This document shows positions 35,916 through 44,030 of a DNA stretch of 64,000 nt, in pieces; position 1 is the first letter of the stretch; each line of letters opens with the position of its first letter. Below the pieces are notes generated by a model. It made no database searches. It saw only the letters and a list, made by a program, of their open reading frames with translations, and was not told the DNA's origin. Source of the stretch: Desulforapulum autotrophicum (lineage in GTDB: Bacteria > Desulfobacterota > Desulfobacteria > Desulfobacterales > Desulfolunaceae); the NCBI GenBank assembly GCA_020723285.1, contig DYJE01000002.1, positions 62,001-126,000 on the forward strand, read 5' to 3'. The translations under genes and the position numbers were made by a program.

Positions 35916-36602
35916 TCAGGAAAGTCTGTTTAAGGCTTTTCCGGCAAGATCGCTGACGGTACAGCGTGAGAATTTTTCCTCTTTATAAAGGTTTATTTCC
36001 GATTTGTCCATAATCAGATGATTCAGTTGAGGCACAGCTTCCCTGATGCATTGATGGCCACAGATAAGACAGGCCAGCCCTCTGTCCATGGGGATATCGG
36101 ATTCGAGATAGGGTTCGACCAGATCAACACACGTTTTAACGAGCTGTGGTTTTATTTCCGATATTCTTTCAATGCCCCACAAAACACCGGTTCGAAGGGG
36201 AGCATGATCAAGGAAATTCCCGTTTTCATCAAGATAGGATACGATAATCCTGTTGTATTCCCGGCCCAGCGTATCGTTTAGGGCTATGATTTCACCCATG
36301 GTTTCGGGAACGCCCCAGCCAATACCGCCGGATTCTTCATTGAGCATCCACATGAAACGGCGCATGATGATCCGGCTTTCTTCAGGCTGTGACTCAAAAA
36401 GACGGGACACCAGGAATCCAAGACCACTGACAGAACGCCACCTGATCCGATCGTCACGGTGGCATAAAAAGGATATCATCGCGTTGATACTTTTTTTGAC
36501 AGGATAATCCGGAAGGCGGAATAACGCCTGTCCGAAATCATCCTGGGATAGAACGGATACAAGCTCACGTTTCAGTGAAGCCCCTGAAATTTCCCCGTTC
36601 AT
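35916..36602 (-). CDS. DVU0298-like HEAT-repeat protein
   Basis: 228 residues, all helical and soluble. It resembles the DVU0298 family found in sulfate reducers: 'KKSINAMISFLCHRDDRIRWRS', 'MRRFMWMLNEESGGIGWGVPETMGEI', 'DENGNFLDHAPLRTGVLWGIERI', and a late Cys pair 'LACLICGHQC'. The helical repeats suggest a protein-interaction scaffold; no function is known to me. Its start overlaps the FprA stop by 4 bp, so it is translated with the oxygen-defence flavoprotein and may assist it. Confidence 0.75.
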   Translation of the reverse strand: MNGEISGASLKRELVSVLSQDDFGQALFRLPDYPVKKSINAMISFLCHRDDRIRWRSVSGLGFLVSRLFESQPEESRIIMRRFMWMLNEESGGIGWGVPETMGEIIALNDTLGREYNRIIVSYLDENGNFLDHAPLRTGVLWGIERISEIKPQLVKTCVDLVEPYLESDIPMDRGLACLICGHQCIREAVPQLNHLIMDKSEINLYKEEKFSRCTVSDLAGKALNRLS

Positions 36603-37777
36603 AGTGTTCCGGCAAGCTGCTTCCCGAATTCAAAACAGGTTTCGATCTGGCTTTCATCGGGTACATATTGCATTTTCAGGCCTTCATGGGCCAGTGGGAT
36701 TCCCATGGACGCGAATTCCGCGTTGATGAGTTTCACCGCTTCGCCACTCCAACCGTAGGAACCGAACGCCGCGCCTTTTTTATTAAGGGGTTTCAGGCCT
36801 TTCACATAGGTCAGAACATCGGAAAGGGTGGGAAACAGGCCGTTGTTCAGCGTGGGAGAGCCCATAACCACGAGGCCCGCGTCCATGATTTCTGTCATGA
36901 TATCACTTCGGTGCCATTTACGAGCGTTCATGGGTATGGCGTAAACACCGGCGTAATTGAGACCGGACGTGATGGCTTCGGCCATTTTTTCCGTGCTGTG
37001 CCACATGGTGTCGTATATGACCACCGCTTTTTTCTCGGGTTTCTGGTCGCTCCATTCGATATACTTGCTGATGATCAGTCCTGGATCCTTCCGCCAGATG
37101 ATGCCGTGGTCAGGACAGATGGTTTTGATGTCCAGATTCATGGCGGCCACGGATTCGATCAGCGTCTTCACTTTGGGGGCGTAAAGGAGAAGGATGTTGG
37201 CGTAATATTTTTTTGCATGATCCAGAATCGACGCACCCACTTCATCGTCAAAGTCTTCGTGGCCAGCGAAATGCTGCCCGAAAGCGTCACTTGAAAACAG
37301 TATCTTGTCTTCTGGGATATACGTGAACATGCTGTCAGGCCAGTGAAGCATCCGGGTTTCCATGAAATGGAGGGTCCGTTTCCCGATGGGAAGCGTGAAG
37401 GAGTTGTCCACCACATGGTAATTCAGCTTTTTGGGAAAATGGGCTTTGAGGTTTTTTTCTCCCATTTTGGAACAATAAACCGGTTTGTCTTCACCCACGA
37501 CGTGCATGATCTGGGGAAGGCATCCGGAATGATCCATTTCCGCGTGGTTGCTGACCACAATGTCAATTTTCTTAGGATCTATGATTTTGGAGATGTTCTT
37601 GAGGAGTTCGTCGCCAAAGCCCTTTTTCACGGTGTCGATGAGGACGACTTTTTCGTCAATGATAAGGAACGAATTGTACGTGGTGCCGTTGTACGTGGAA
37701 TAACCATGGAAATCACGGATGTTCCAGTCTTTTACGCCCACGTCGTAAATACCTTCAGCTATTTGGAGTGGTCTCAT
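36599..37777 (-). CDS. A-type flavoprotein (FprA/Roo, O2 or NO reductase)
   Basis: 392 residues. The N-terminal ~245 residues form a metallo-beta-lactamase domain with a diiron site ('SNHAEMDHSGCLP', 'HWPDSMFTY', 'SSDAFGQHF', 'CPDHGIIW'). The C-terminal ~145 residues are a flavodoxin domain with FMN motifs ('VVIYDTMWHSTEKMA', 'GSPTLNNGLFPTL', 'AFGSYGWSGEAVKLI'). This family reduces O2 to water or NO to N2O using electrons from rubredoxin. Two rubredoxin genes and a reverse rubrerythrin lie directly upstream on the same strand, supporting a shared detoxification pathway. Confidence 0.94.
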   Translation of the reverse strand: MRPLQIAEGIYDVGVKDWNIRDFHGYSTYNGTTYNSFLIIDEKVVLIDTVKKGFGDELLKNISKIIDPKKIDIVVSNHAEMDHSGCLPQIMHVVGEDKPVYCSKMGEKNLKAHFPKKLNYHVVDNSFTLPIGKRTLHFMETRMLHWPDSMFTYIPEDKILFSSDAFGQHFAGHEDFDDEVGASILDHAKKYYANILLLYAPKVKTLIESVAAMNLDIKTICPDHGIIWRKDPGLIISKYIEWSDQKPEKKAVVIYDTMWHSTEKMAEAITSGLNYAGVYAIPMNARKWHRSDIMTEIMDAGLVVMGSPTLNNGLFPTLSDVLTYVKGLKPLNKKGAAFGSYGWSGEAVKLINAEFASMGIPLAHEGLKMQYVPDESQIETCFEFGKQLAGTL

Positions 37778-37793
37778 GGTTTAAACTCTTTCG

Positions 37794-37946
37794 TTACTGT
37801 TTTGAAAATTCTTTTTTATCGACGCCACATATCGGACAATGCCAGTCATCGGAAATGTCTTCAAAGGATGTTCCCGGTTCAATTCCATTGTCGGCGTCAC
37901 CTGTTTCGGGGTCGTACACATAACCGCACACATTGCATTCGTACAT
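37794..37946 (-). CDS. rubredoxin (canonical)
   Basis: 50 residues starting [13 protein letters not shown]. The iron is held by Cys4 and Cys7 ('CNVCGY') and by the pair in 'WHCPICG'. Length and spacing match standard rubredoxin, apart from a short C-terminus. GGAGAAAAAAC precedes the ATG. It lies 17 bp before FprA, for which it is the expected electron donor. It is too short to have been found by a length-filtered gene search. Confidence 0.93.
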   Translation of the reverse strand: MYECNVCGYVYDPETGDADNGIEPGTSFEDISDDWHCPICGVDKKEFSKQ

Positions 37947-38082
37947 GTTTTTTCTCCAGATTCAGTTGTAGATTTATTGAAAATCAATGGATAACGAGCA
38001 GGGCAGACCGAGTGTCCGCCCTTTTGTTGAACGGAGGAGCAGGTCCGTCTCCGGCTCCGTCCGTCAACAAACTCAGGAATGA

Positions 38083-38241
38083 TCATTCCACTTTTTCGAA
38101 AAACTCTTTTTCAGCATCGCAAACCGGGCAGACCCAGTCGGCTGGAAGATCAGCAAATTCAGTTCCCGCCGGAACACCGTTGTCGGGGTCACCGATTTCA
38201 GGGTCGTAAACATAACCGCAAGGGCATTCGTAACAATCCAT
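38083..38241 (-). CDS. rubredoxin with altered N-terminal Cys spacing
   Basis: 52 residues starting [14 protein letters not shown]. The second iron knuckle is normal ('WVCPVC'), but the first reads Cys3-x-x-Cys6-x-Cys8-Gly-Tyr. Aligned on Cys-Gly-Tyr, one residue is missing between the usual two ligands. Iron could be bound by Cys6/Cys8 or by Cys3/Cys8; the latter would resemble the widely spaced Rd2-type rubredoxins of Desulfovibrio. The gene lies between reverse rubrerythrin and the canonical rubredoxin, likely in the same operon, so the two may carry electrons to different partners. Confidence 0.9.
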   Translation of the reverse strand: MDCYECPCGYVYDPEIGDPDNGVPAGTEFADLPADWVCPVCDAEKEFFEKVE

Positions 38242-38267
38242 GGGATGTCCTCCTTATTTAATGTGGA

Positions 38268-38816
38268 TTAACCGAAATAACGTTTCAAAAGACCGGCGAA
38301 AGCCTGACCGTGCCGTGCTTCATCTTTACACATTTCATGCACCGTATCGTGAATGGCGTCCAAGTTCAACTGTTTGGCGCGTGTGGCCAGATCTTTTTTG
38401 CCCTGGCATGCACCATGTTCAGCATCGACCCGCATCTGAAGATTTGTCCGGGTGTCGGCTTTGAGCACTTCGCCTAAAAGTTCTGCAAATTTTGCGGCAT
38501 GTTCAGCCTCTTCAAAAGCGATACGTTTGTATGCTTCGGCAATCTCAGGAAAACCTTCCCGGTCAGCCTGACGGCTCATGGCGAGGTACATACCCACTTC
38601 GGTACATTCTCCGGTGAAGTTCATCTTGAGGCCTTCGATAATTTCAGGGTCCACTCCGCTGGCCACTCCGATGACATGCTCGTCAGCCCAGGCGAGGGCT
38701 ACAGTGCTGTCCTGTGTTCTGAATTTCGCTTTCGGAGCCTGGCACTGGGGGCATTTTTCGGGAGCTTCCTGACCTTCAATCATGTAACCGCATACTGTGC
38801 AAACGTGTTTTTTCAT
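38268..38816 (-). CDS. reverse rubrerythrin (rubredoxin-like domain first), NADH-peroxidase type
   Basis: 182 residues from the ATG at 38816 (AAAGGA upstream). An N-terminal rubredoxin-like knuckle pair ('[20 protein letters not shown]') is followed by a four-helix ferritin-like diiron domain with Glu/His ligands ('[20 protein letters not shown]', '[10 protein letters not shown]', '[10 protein letters not shown]', '[11 protein letters not shown]'). This order is the reverse of classical rubrerythrin. Such proteins reduce hydrogen peroxide in anaerobes. It is the first gene of the peroxide/oxygen-defence set that continues through two rubredoxins to FprA. Inverted repeats at 38874-38904 lie in its upstream region. 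Confidence 0.93.
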   Translation of the reverse strand: MKKHVCTVCGYMIEGQEAPEKCPQCQAPKAKFRTQDSTVALAWADEHVIGVASGVDPEIIEGLKMNFTGECTEVGMYLAMSRQADREGFPEIAEAYKRIAFEEAEHAAKFAELLGEVLKADTRTNLQMRVDAEHGACQGKKDLATRAKQLNLDAIHDTVHEMCKDEARHGQAFAGLLKRYFG

Positions 38817-38873
38817 TTTTTTTAATCCTTTCTGATTGCATGTTGTTTTTTTATTTTGTGAAATCTTTTTCAT

Positions 38874-38904
38874 TGAATATCATTCACACATGTTTTTTTG
38901 TGTG
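38874..38904. promoter_or_regulatory. paired inverted repeats upstream of reverse rubrerythrin
   Basis: TGAAT-N3-ATTCA (38874-38886) and CACACA-N8-TGTGTG (38885-38904) lie 58-88 bp upstream of the ATG at 38816. They could be binding sites for a redox or metal regulator of the Fur/PerR or Crp/Fnr type, or the second could end the regulator gene transcript. Not distinguishable here. Confidence 0.35.
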
Positions 38905-39075
38905 GGCAACATACAATTAACATGCCAAAAAAGATTTTATCGTCCCATCTATTTGTTATTTATTGTTATATATTATTTAAAATATCTTTCCGTTAAATCA
39001 TGACTGGATGTCTCGTCTTGACAATGAGACATTTTTGACTCGACTGACACGATGGCAAAACAATTTCGAACAAAA

Positions 39076-39765
39076 CTATACATCAAGCTTTCCGGAATCG
39101 GCAAGGTCTTTCAAACCTTCGAAATCATGAATTTCGATCTCTTTTCCGCGGACCCGAATAAGATCCCTGGCAGTCATCTTTGTCAGAATCCGTGACAGGG
39201 TTTCAGGGATGGTGCCGAGAAGACTGGCAAGTTGGCCTTTAGATATATCCAGCCGAACTTTTTCGGCATTGTTTTTTTCCCTGGCAAGCCAGATCAGGTG
39301 TGCGGCCAGTCTTCCCGGGACTTCTTTCAAAGACAGATTTTCGATCTGAACCGTGAACTGACGAAGACGCATGGAAAGAACGGCCAGCATATTGAGGGCC
39401 AATGACGGATCGCCTGAAATGAGCTCAATCACATCATTTCTTGGTAGAAAAAGAAGATTCGAAGTCTTAAGGACCATGGCATTGGCTGGAAATGGCTTCC
39501 CCGTAAAAACAGGGACTTCCCCGAATGGTTCACCGGGACCGAAAATATGGAGAATCTGTTCTTTACCGTCCAGTGAGAGCTTGTAGATTTTAACACTGCC
39601 TGTTTCCACAATGTAAAAACCTTTGCTTTTTTCACCTTCGGAAAAAACCGTGTCACCGCGGTTGTATTGTTCGCGAACCACGATGCGGCAGACTGCTTCG
39701 AGCTGAAGCTCAGGAAGTCCGGCGAAAAGAGGGGACCTTGAAAGGATCCCCCGGATATTGTCCAT
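39076..39765 (-). CDS. Crp/Fnr-family transcriptional regulator
   Basis: 229 residues. A cyclic-nucleotide-type effector domain at ~10-125 ('GDTVFSEGEKSKGFYIVETGSVKIYKL', 'FGPGEPFGEVPVF') is followed by a long dimer helix. A winged helix at ~150-215 comes next ('DISKGQLASLLGTIPETLSRILTKM'), with recognition helix 'IPETLSRIL'. There is only one Cys in the sensor region, so it is not a 4Fe-4S FNR; a haem- or ligand-sensing type such as HcpR/Dnr is possible. It sits between the reverse rubrerythrin operon and a divergent flavodoxin and is the obvious candidate to control both. Confidence 0.9.
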   Translation of the reverse strand: MDNIRGILSRSPLFAGLPELQLEAVCRIVVREQYNRGDTVFSEGEKSKGFYIVETGSVKIYKLSLDGKEQILHIFGPGEPFGEVPVFTGKPFPANAMVLKTSNLLFLPRNDVIELISGDPSLALNMLAVLSMRLRQFTVQIENLSLKEVPGRLAAHLIWLAREKNNAEKVRLDISKGQLASLLGTIPETLSRILTKMTARDLIRVRGKEIEIHDFEGLKDLADSGKLDV

Positions 39766-39891
39766 GGTGTTCTCCTCAAATCTTGAATCATCATTTTAAA
39801 AATATGCATTTGTTGATTAGCTGTATAACAGGATTGAAGGGAATGATCAACGGCGACGGACGTCATGAAATCAGACTTGATAGTGTTGGCA

Positions 39892-39910
39892 TGTTTCTTG
39901 TTTAGAAACA
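39892..39910. promoter_or_regulatory. inverted repeat TGTTTCT-N5-AGAAACA between regulator and flavodoxin
   Basis: A perfect 7-bp dyad with a 5-bp spacer lies in the 237-bp divergent gap, 127 bp before the Crp/Fnr start and 93 bp before the flavodoxin start. Size and symmetry fit an operator for a dimeric regulator. The rest of the gap (39766-40002) shows no other clear feature. Confidence 0.5.
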
Positions 39911-40002
39911 ATTAATGTTTTGACACCATATCAAGTGGAAATGCGTGTACGTTAAAAAAAATTGAAATAAACCCTGAATCATACTATAAAGGAGGATGTG
40001 AC

Positions 40003-40437
40003 ATGCCCAAAGCCCTGATCGTTTATTCATCCCGAACCGGTGAAACCCGGAAAATTGGTGAGCTTATCGCTGAAGGTCTGAGATTTTCCATGGTTGATGT
40101 AACGCTGAAGGATGCCTCTGAAATTAAAAAAGAGGCGGATATATCCGGTTATGACGCTTATGTATTTGGTTCATCGACGTATCACGGAGAGATGATGAAC
40201 AGCATGAAAACCATGTTGTTTCTGGCCGAAAAAGCGGGTCTTTCAGACAAAAAGGGCGGATCATTCGGTTCATACGGCTGGAGTGGCGAAGCGGCTGAAC
40301 GCATTTTTGACACCATGAAAAACATATACAGCATGGACATGGTTGCAGGACCTCTTATGCTGAAAACCGCCGCTGTTGAAGGTGGAATGAAAATGGCACA
40401 GTCTTACGGCAAGGAACTGGCCTCGAAAATTGCATGA
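40003..40437 (+). CDS. flavodoxin
   Basis: 144 residues. FMN phosphate-binding loop 'SSRTGETRKIGELIAEG' near residues 9-25, 'VFGSSTYHGEMM' near 52-63, and 'FGSYGWSGEAAERI' near 88-101. The last motif is shared with the flavodoxin domain of FprA at 36599, so the protein may be a stand-alone relative of that domain. AAAGGAGGATGTGAC precedes the ATG. It is divergent from the Crp/Fnr gene. It is likely an electron carrier in the same oxygen or nitrosative stress response. Confidence 0.92.
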   Translation: MPKALIVYSSRTGETRKIGELIAEGLRFSMVDVTLKDASEIKKEADISGYDAYVFGSSTYHGEMMNSMKTMLFLAEKAGLSDKKGGSFGSYGWSGEAAERIFDTMKNIYSMDMVAGPLMLKTAAVEGGMKMAQSYGKELASKIA

Positions 40438-40485
40438 CAAAGCGATGACGGTTTTCCGGAATCGCCTGATAACAAGGAAGATTTC

Positions 40486-41841
40486 GTGGATATACTTCAT
40501 CGTTTGTTGAATAAAAAGTCCCTCTTTTTCTGGGCTGGCCTGGCTTTATTTTTCCTGGTCAGCCCGTTTTCATTTTCAGATTCCCCTCATCTTACCATTG
40601 ACCGCTTCATCAACCCTGAAACATGCGGAGATTGCCATAGTTCCATATACGGACAGTGGAAAAATTCCATGCATGGGCTTGCTCATGACGACCCGGTTTA
40701 TGTAGCGGTTTCGACATATCTTCTCAAAGGCCTTACAGACAAGGATGAAATTGCAGAAGGCGAGTCCTGTGTGAAATGCCATACGCCGGTGGGGTATGTT
40801 TCCGGTTATCCCGTAAGAACGTCCGACGACAGACAGAAGGTAGCCGATATTGCCACTCGCGGTATTCAATGCGATTATTGCCATTCGGCAACAGGTGCAT
40901 TGAAAATGGAAAACAACGGACTTGTTCTTGCTCCGGGCCATGGTGAAAGTGATCCGGGTGTCAAGAGGGGGCCGTACAAAGATTCAAAGTCAGATTTCCA
41001 TGACAGTGCCTTTTCGGAATTTCACACTGAATCAGGCATCTGCGGAACATGCCATAACGTGTCCCATGTCTCATTTGGAACAAAACTTGAGACAACCTAT
41101 GACGAATGGCTCAAAAGCCCCTACAATTCAAAGGATAAAAATAAACAGATCACCTGCCAGGGCTGTCATATGATCCAGCGTCCCGGTATTCCGGCCACCG
41201 CTTCGACGCGTCGTCCAAAAAATCCGGGTAAAGCATCGGATGACGGTCCGGACCGCGACCATTTGTTCACCCATTATTTTGTTGGAGGCAACTCTGCCGT
41301 ACCCGGGTTGTTCGGCGACAAAGTTAAAGGGAAGATGGCCGTTGAACGGCTTCAGAACAGCGCAACCCTGTCCCTCGACACGTCACGGTTTTCCAAGGGA
41401 CGCATGACGGTGCGGGTCACCAATTCCGGTGCGGGTCACTATCTGCCCACTGGTCTTACCGATGTCCGGCAGATGTGGCTGAATGTCCGGATTTCCGATG
41501 AGAGAAAAAGAGTCGTTTTTGAAACGGGCCATTGCAACTCTGAGGGCGTTCTATCCAGCGACAGCGTCATTTTCAACACGGTATACGGAGACGGGAAAGG
41601 CCATCCTGTTTCAAACATCACCAAAGCCAGGGAAATTTTGAAGGATAAACGTATTCCCCCCTTGAAATCCTCTCATGAAACGTTTTCTTTCAAACCTGTC
41701 AAAGGGAAACGGTACACCGTTTCTGTAAAGCTGCAATACCGAAGTGCGCCACAGGAACTCGTGGACGAGGTTCTGGGTAAAGGAAAGACTGTCATTCCGG
41801 TCATCACCATGGAGCATATCGAAAAAACGGTTCAATTGTAA
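40486..41841 (+). CDS. multihaem c-type cytochrome (five CxxCH motifs)
   Basis: 451 residues from a GTG at 40486 with AAGGAAG upstream. Residues ~1-27 form a signal peptide ('FFWAGLALFFLVSPFSFS'). Five haem attachment motifs are visible: 'CGDCHSS', 'CVKCHTP', 'CDYCHS', 'CGTCHN' and 'CQGCHM', all in the first ~230 residues, with further His residues as possible distal ligands. The C-terminal ~170 residues are beta-rich and haem-free ('FSKGRMTVRVTNSGAGHYLPTGL'). The layout resembles c554-like periplasmic electron-transfer proteins. A small trihaem cytochrome follows 15 bp later. The redox partner is unknown. Confidence 0.9.
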   Translation: MDILHRLLNKKSLFFWAGLALFFLVSPFSFSDSPHLTIDRFINPETCGDCHSSIYGQWKNSMHGLAHDDPVYVAVSTYLLKGLTDKDEIAEGESCVKCHTPVGYVSGYPVRTSDDRQKVADIATRGIQCDYCHSATGALKMENNGLVLAPGHGESDPGVKRGPYKDSKSDFHDSAFSEFHTESGICGTCHNVSHVSFGTKLETTYDEWLKSPYNSKDKNKQITCQGCHMIQRPGIPATASTRRPKNPGKASDDGPDRDHLFTHYFVGGNSAVPGLFGDKVKGKMAVERLQNSATLSLDTSRFSKGRMTVRVTNSGAGHYLPTGLTDVRQMWLNVRISDERKRVVFETGHCNSEGVLSSDSVIFNTVYGDGKGHPVSNITKAREILKDKRIPPLKSSHETFSFKPVKGKRYTVSVKLQYRSAPQELVDEVLGKGKTVIPVITMEHIEKTVQL

Positions 41842-41856
41842 AAGGAGGGTTAGACC

Positions 41857-42204
41857 ATGAAAAAAACGGTGTTGTGTTTTTTTGTTGTGATCTCAGTTCT
41901 TGCGGGCGGTATGGCGTATTCCAGCGATGGAAAAGCCATCAAAGCCATGATCGAACTCAAGGCCGGGAACAAAGGTGACGTCACGTTTCCCCATGAAAAA
42001 CACCGGAAAGCCATTGAAGACTGCATGACCTGTCACAAGATGTATCCCCAGAAAACCGATGCAATTTCAGGCGAAATGAAAACCGGAAAAATTCAAAAAA
42101 AACAGGTGATGGGTCATTGCATGGGCTGTCATCGTGGCATGAAGGCTGAAAACAAGATGACGGGCCCCACGTCCTGCAACGATTGCCACAAAAAGAAATC
42201 GTGA
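41857..42204 (+). CDS. small trihaem cytochrome c (c7/c3-like)
   Basis: 115 residues. Signal peptide ~1-22 ('LCFFVVISVLAGGMAYS'). Three haem motifs, 'CMTCH', 'CMGCH' and 'CNDCH', plus 'FPHEKHRKA', whose His residues are typical axial ligands of cytochrome c3/c7. AAAGGAGGG precedes the ATG. It is placed directly after the five-haem cytochrome and probably exchanges electrons with it in the periplasm. Confidence 0.93.
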   Translation: MKKTVLCFFVVISVLAGGMAYSSDGKAIKAMIELKAGNKGDVTFPHEKHRKAIEDCMTCHKMYPQKTDAISGEMKTGKIQKKQVMGHCMGCHRGMKAENKMTGPTSCNDCHKKKS

Positions 42205-42212
42205 TATCAAAC

Positions 42213-43001
42213 ATGCCGAGTAAAACCCTGCGTCTTGTCTCCTGGAACGTCAACGGATTACGGGTCGTGCTTCAGAAAAATTTTTTTCACAGCGTACGAA
42301 GTCTCGCACCGGATATCCTCTGCCTTCAGGAGACAAAACTTCAGGACCACCAGGTCACATCGGAAATGACGGATTTCGAGGATTACGAAACCCACTGGTC
42401 TTCTTCTGTCGTGAAAAAAGGGTACAGCGGTGTTTCCATCTACACCCGGATTCCAACGCTTTCCGTAAAAAAAGGAATAGGGATATCCGAATTCGATGAT
42501 GAAGGACGGATACTTGAAACGGATTTTGGAAGTTTCATCCTTTTCAATGTGTATTTTCCCAACGGCCAGATGAACGACGAACGCCTCCAATACAAACTCC
42601 GCTTCTTCACGTCTTTTTTCGAGTACACAGACTGCTTGAAAGATATTGGGAAACATATTGTGATCACTGGTGATTTTAACATCGCACACAACGATATCGA
42701 TCTCAGACACCCCAGGGCCAACGAAAACACTTCGGGATTTCTCCGTATCGAGCGTGACATCCTGGATCAACTGACCGAGCGGGGTTACGTGGATACCTTC
42801 CGCCGATTTTACCCGGACGAGGTAAAATACTCCTGGTGGTCCTACCGTGCCGGAGCCCGGCGAAGCAACGCCGGATGGCGCATCGACTATTTTTGGGTGA
42901 GCCGGAACATGATGGATGAAAGACGGGTTCTTGACGCATTTATCGACAACACCATCCAGGGGTCTGACCATTGCCCGGTGGGGATTGTCATAGCTGTCTG
43001 A
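42213..43001 (+). CDS. xth: exodeoxyribonuclease III (AP endonuclease)
   Basis: 262 residues from the ATG at 42213; a TTG/other start at 42183 would overlap the cytochrome gene. It repairs abasic sites and 3' blocks in DNA. Motifs: 'LVSWNVNGLRV' at the start, 'DILCLQETKLQDHQV', 'YSGVSIYTR', 'ITGDFNIAHNDIDL' with the catalytic Asp/Asn, 'YSWWSYRAGARRSNAGWRIDYFWVS' given in parts, and the closing 'QGSDHCPVGIVI' with the catalytic Asp-His. The full set of Exo III residues is present. It is 9 bp from the cytochrome stop but functionally unrelated. Confidence 0.93.
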   Translation: MPSKTLRLVSWNVNGLRVVLQKNFFHSVRSLAPDILCLQETKLQDHQVTSEMTDFEDYETHWSSSVVKKGYSGVSIYTRIPTLSVKKGIGISEFDDEGRILETDFGSFILFNVYFPNGQMNDERLQYKLRFFTSFFEYTDCLKDIGKHIVITGDFNIAHNDIDLRHPRANENTSGFLRIERDILDQLTERGYVDTFRRFYPDEVKYSWWSYRAGARRSNAGWRIDYFWVSRNMMDERRVLDAFIDNTIQGSDHCPVGIVIAV

Positions 43002-43026
43002 TGTTTCAACCTCACGGGCCTGCTGT

Positions 43027-43776
43027 TCATTTAAAACAGTCTTTCTTGAGATTGTTATAGAAAGGTTCAAGTTTGATTTTTTTCAATTCGTCCGAAAAAC
43101 GATTCACCCATGATTCTTTGATTCGTGATTTGCTGAAGATAATGTAAAGCCCATCCTCACGTATGGGTTTGTCTTTCAATGGTATAATGTTTTTAAAACC
43201 CATCGTTCTTACGATGTGATTCCCGTTACCCAGTTCAGCTACCGTGTAATCGATTCTCCCGAAATTTAATTTTTTGAAATTCGTTTCATCGTCGGTCACA
43301 AGTTCAGGCCGGGCGTTATGATTGATATACTCTGAGAATGATGGGGTATAAATGTATCCTCTTACAATTCCAATATGTTTTCCTTTCAGATCGGCCAATC
43401 CGTTATAGGACAATCCGTCATTCTTTCTGACCCACAACACCCAGAGAGTGGAAATCAAGGGCTCTTTGGGATAATAGGCAAAAGAGGTTCGTGCCTGGGA
43501 ATAATTCGCGGAAAAAAGAGCGTCGGCCTTCCCTTGTTCCATCATCGAAAGCGCTCGTTTCCATGGATAGGCCTCCATAACGGCGATGGGAACGTTCATG
43601 CGTTTCAGAACTTCGGTCACCAGTCTGGCAGAAAAACCCTTGATCTTATTATTTTCCTGAATCTGATAGGGCGGCCAGATGTCGCAGATCAGGGTAATGG
43701 GTTTTTCAGCGGCCCATGTACTGGCTGTAACCCACTGTAAAACCAACAAGGCTAAAAGAGTCCTGAAGGAAATCAT
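43027..43776 (-). CDS. periplasmic solute-binding protein, family 3
   Basis: 249 residues. Signal peptide ~1-22 ('LLALLVLQWVTASTWA'). The mature start 'KPITLICDIWPPYQI' and 'KGFSARLVTEVLKRMNVPIAV', 'GKADALFSANYS', 'LKGKHIGIVRGYIYTPSF' match the family 3 binding fold. No transporter genes are adjacent. A perfect 22-bp palindrome lies 38-59 bp upstream of its start (43814-43835). The fold is related to the standalone binding protein at 2209 and the sensor domains of the kinase at 24264. Confidence 0.82.
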   Translation of the reverse strand: MISFRTLLALLVLQWVTASTWAAEKPITLICDIWPPYQIQENNKIKGFSARLVTEVLKRMNVPIAVMEAYPWKRALSMMEQGKADALFSANYSQARTSFAYYPKEPLISTLWVLWVRKNDGLSYNGLADLKGKHIGIVRGYIYTPSFSEYINHNARPELVTDDETNFKKLNFGRIDYTVAELGNGNHIVRTMGFKNIIPLKDKPIREDGLYIIFSKSRIKESWVNRFSDELKKIKLEPFYNNLKKDCFK

Positions 43777-43813
43777 AAAAGCCTCCTAACGCATACGAGT
43801 ATATCCATGGAGA

Positions 43814-43835
43814 AAACACAATCATGATTGTGTTT
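43814..43835. promoter_or_regulatory. perfect 22-bp palindrome upstream of the binding-protein gene
   Basis: The half-site AAACACAATCA is followed immediately by its exact complement TGATTGTGTTT. There is no T tail, so it is more likely an operator than a terminator. It lies in the 276-bp divergent gap before the genes at 43776 (-) and 44053 (+). A second palindrome is at 44031-44046. Confidence 0.6.
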
Positions 43836-44030
43836 GTCTAAGTGATGTGTGTGTTTGTGACATAAATCGATACAAATCGAAGATTTTGATTCATTCGGTA
43901 AATTATCATGGCGGACTGACAAGGTCAACACACCCGTGGCATGGATCGTAACGCAGCTTGATTTTCAAAGAATAATCTGTAAAGTACTTTTTTATTGTAT
44001 GGAGTTAATATTTTCGGATAAAGACATTAA

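Noticed and set aside
39888-39905. Possible sigma54 promoter (TGGCAT ... TTGT) before flavodoxin
   Set aside because: The -12 GC element is missing, and the stretch is better explained by the dyad at 39892-39910.
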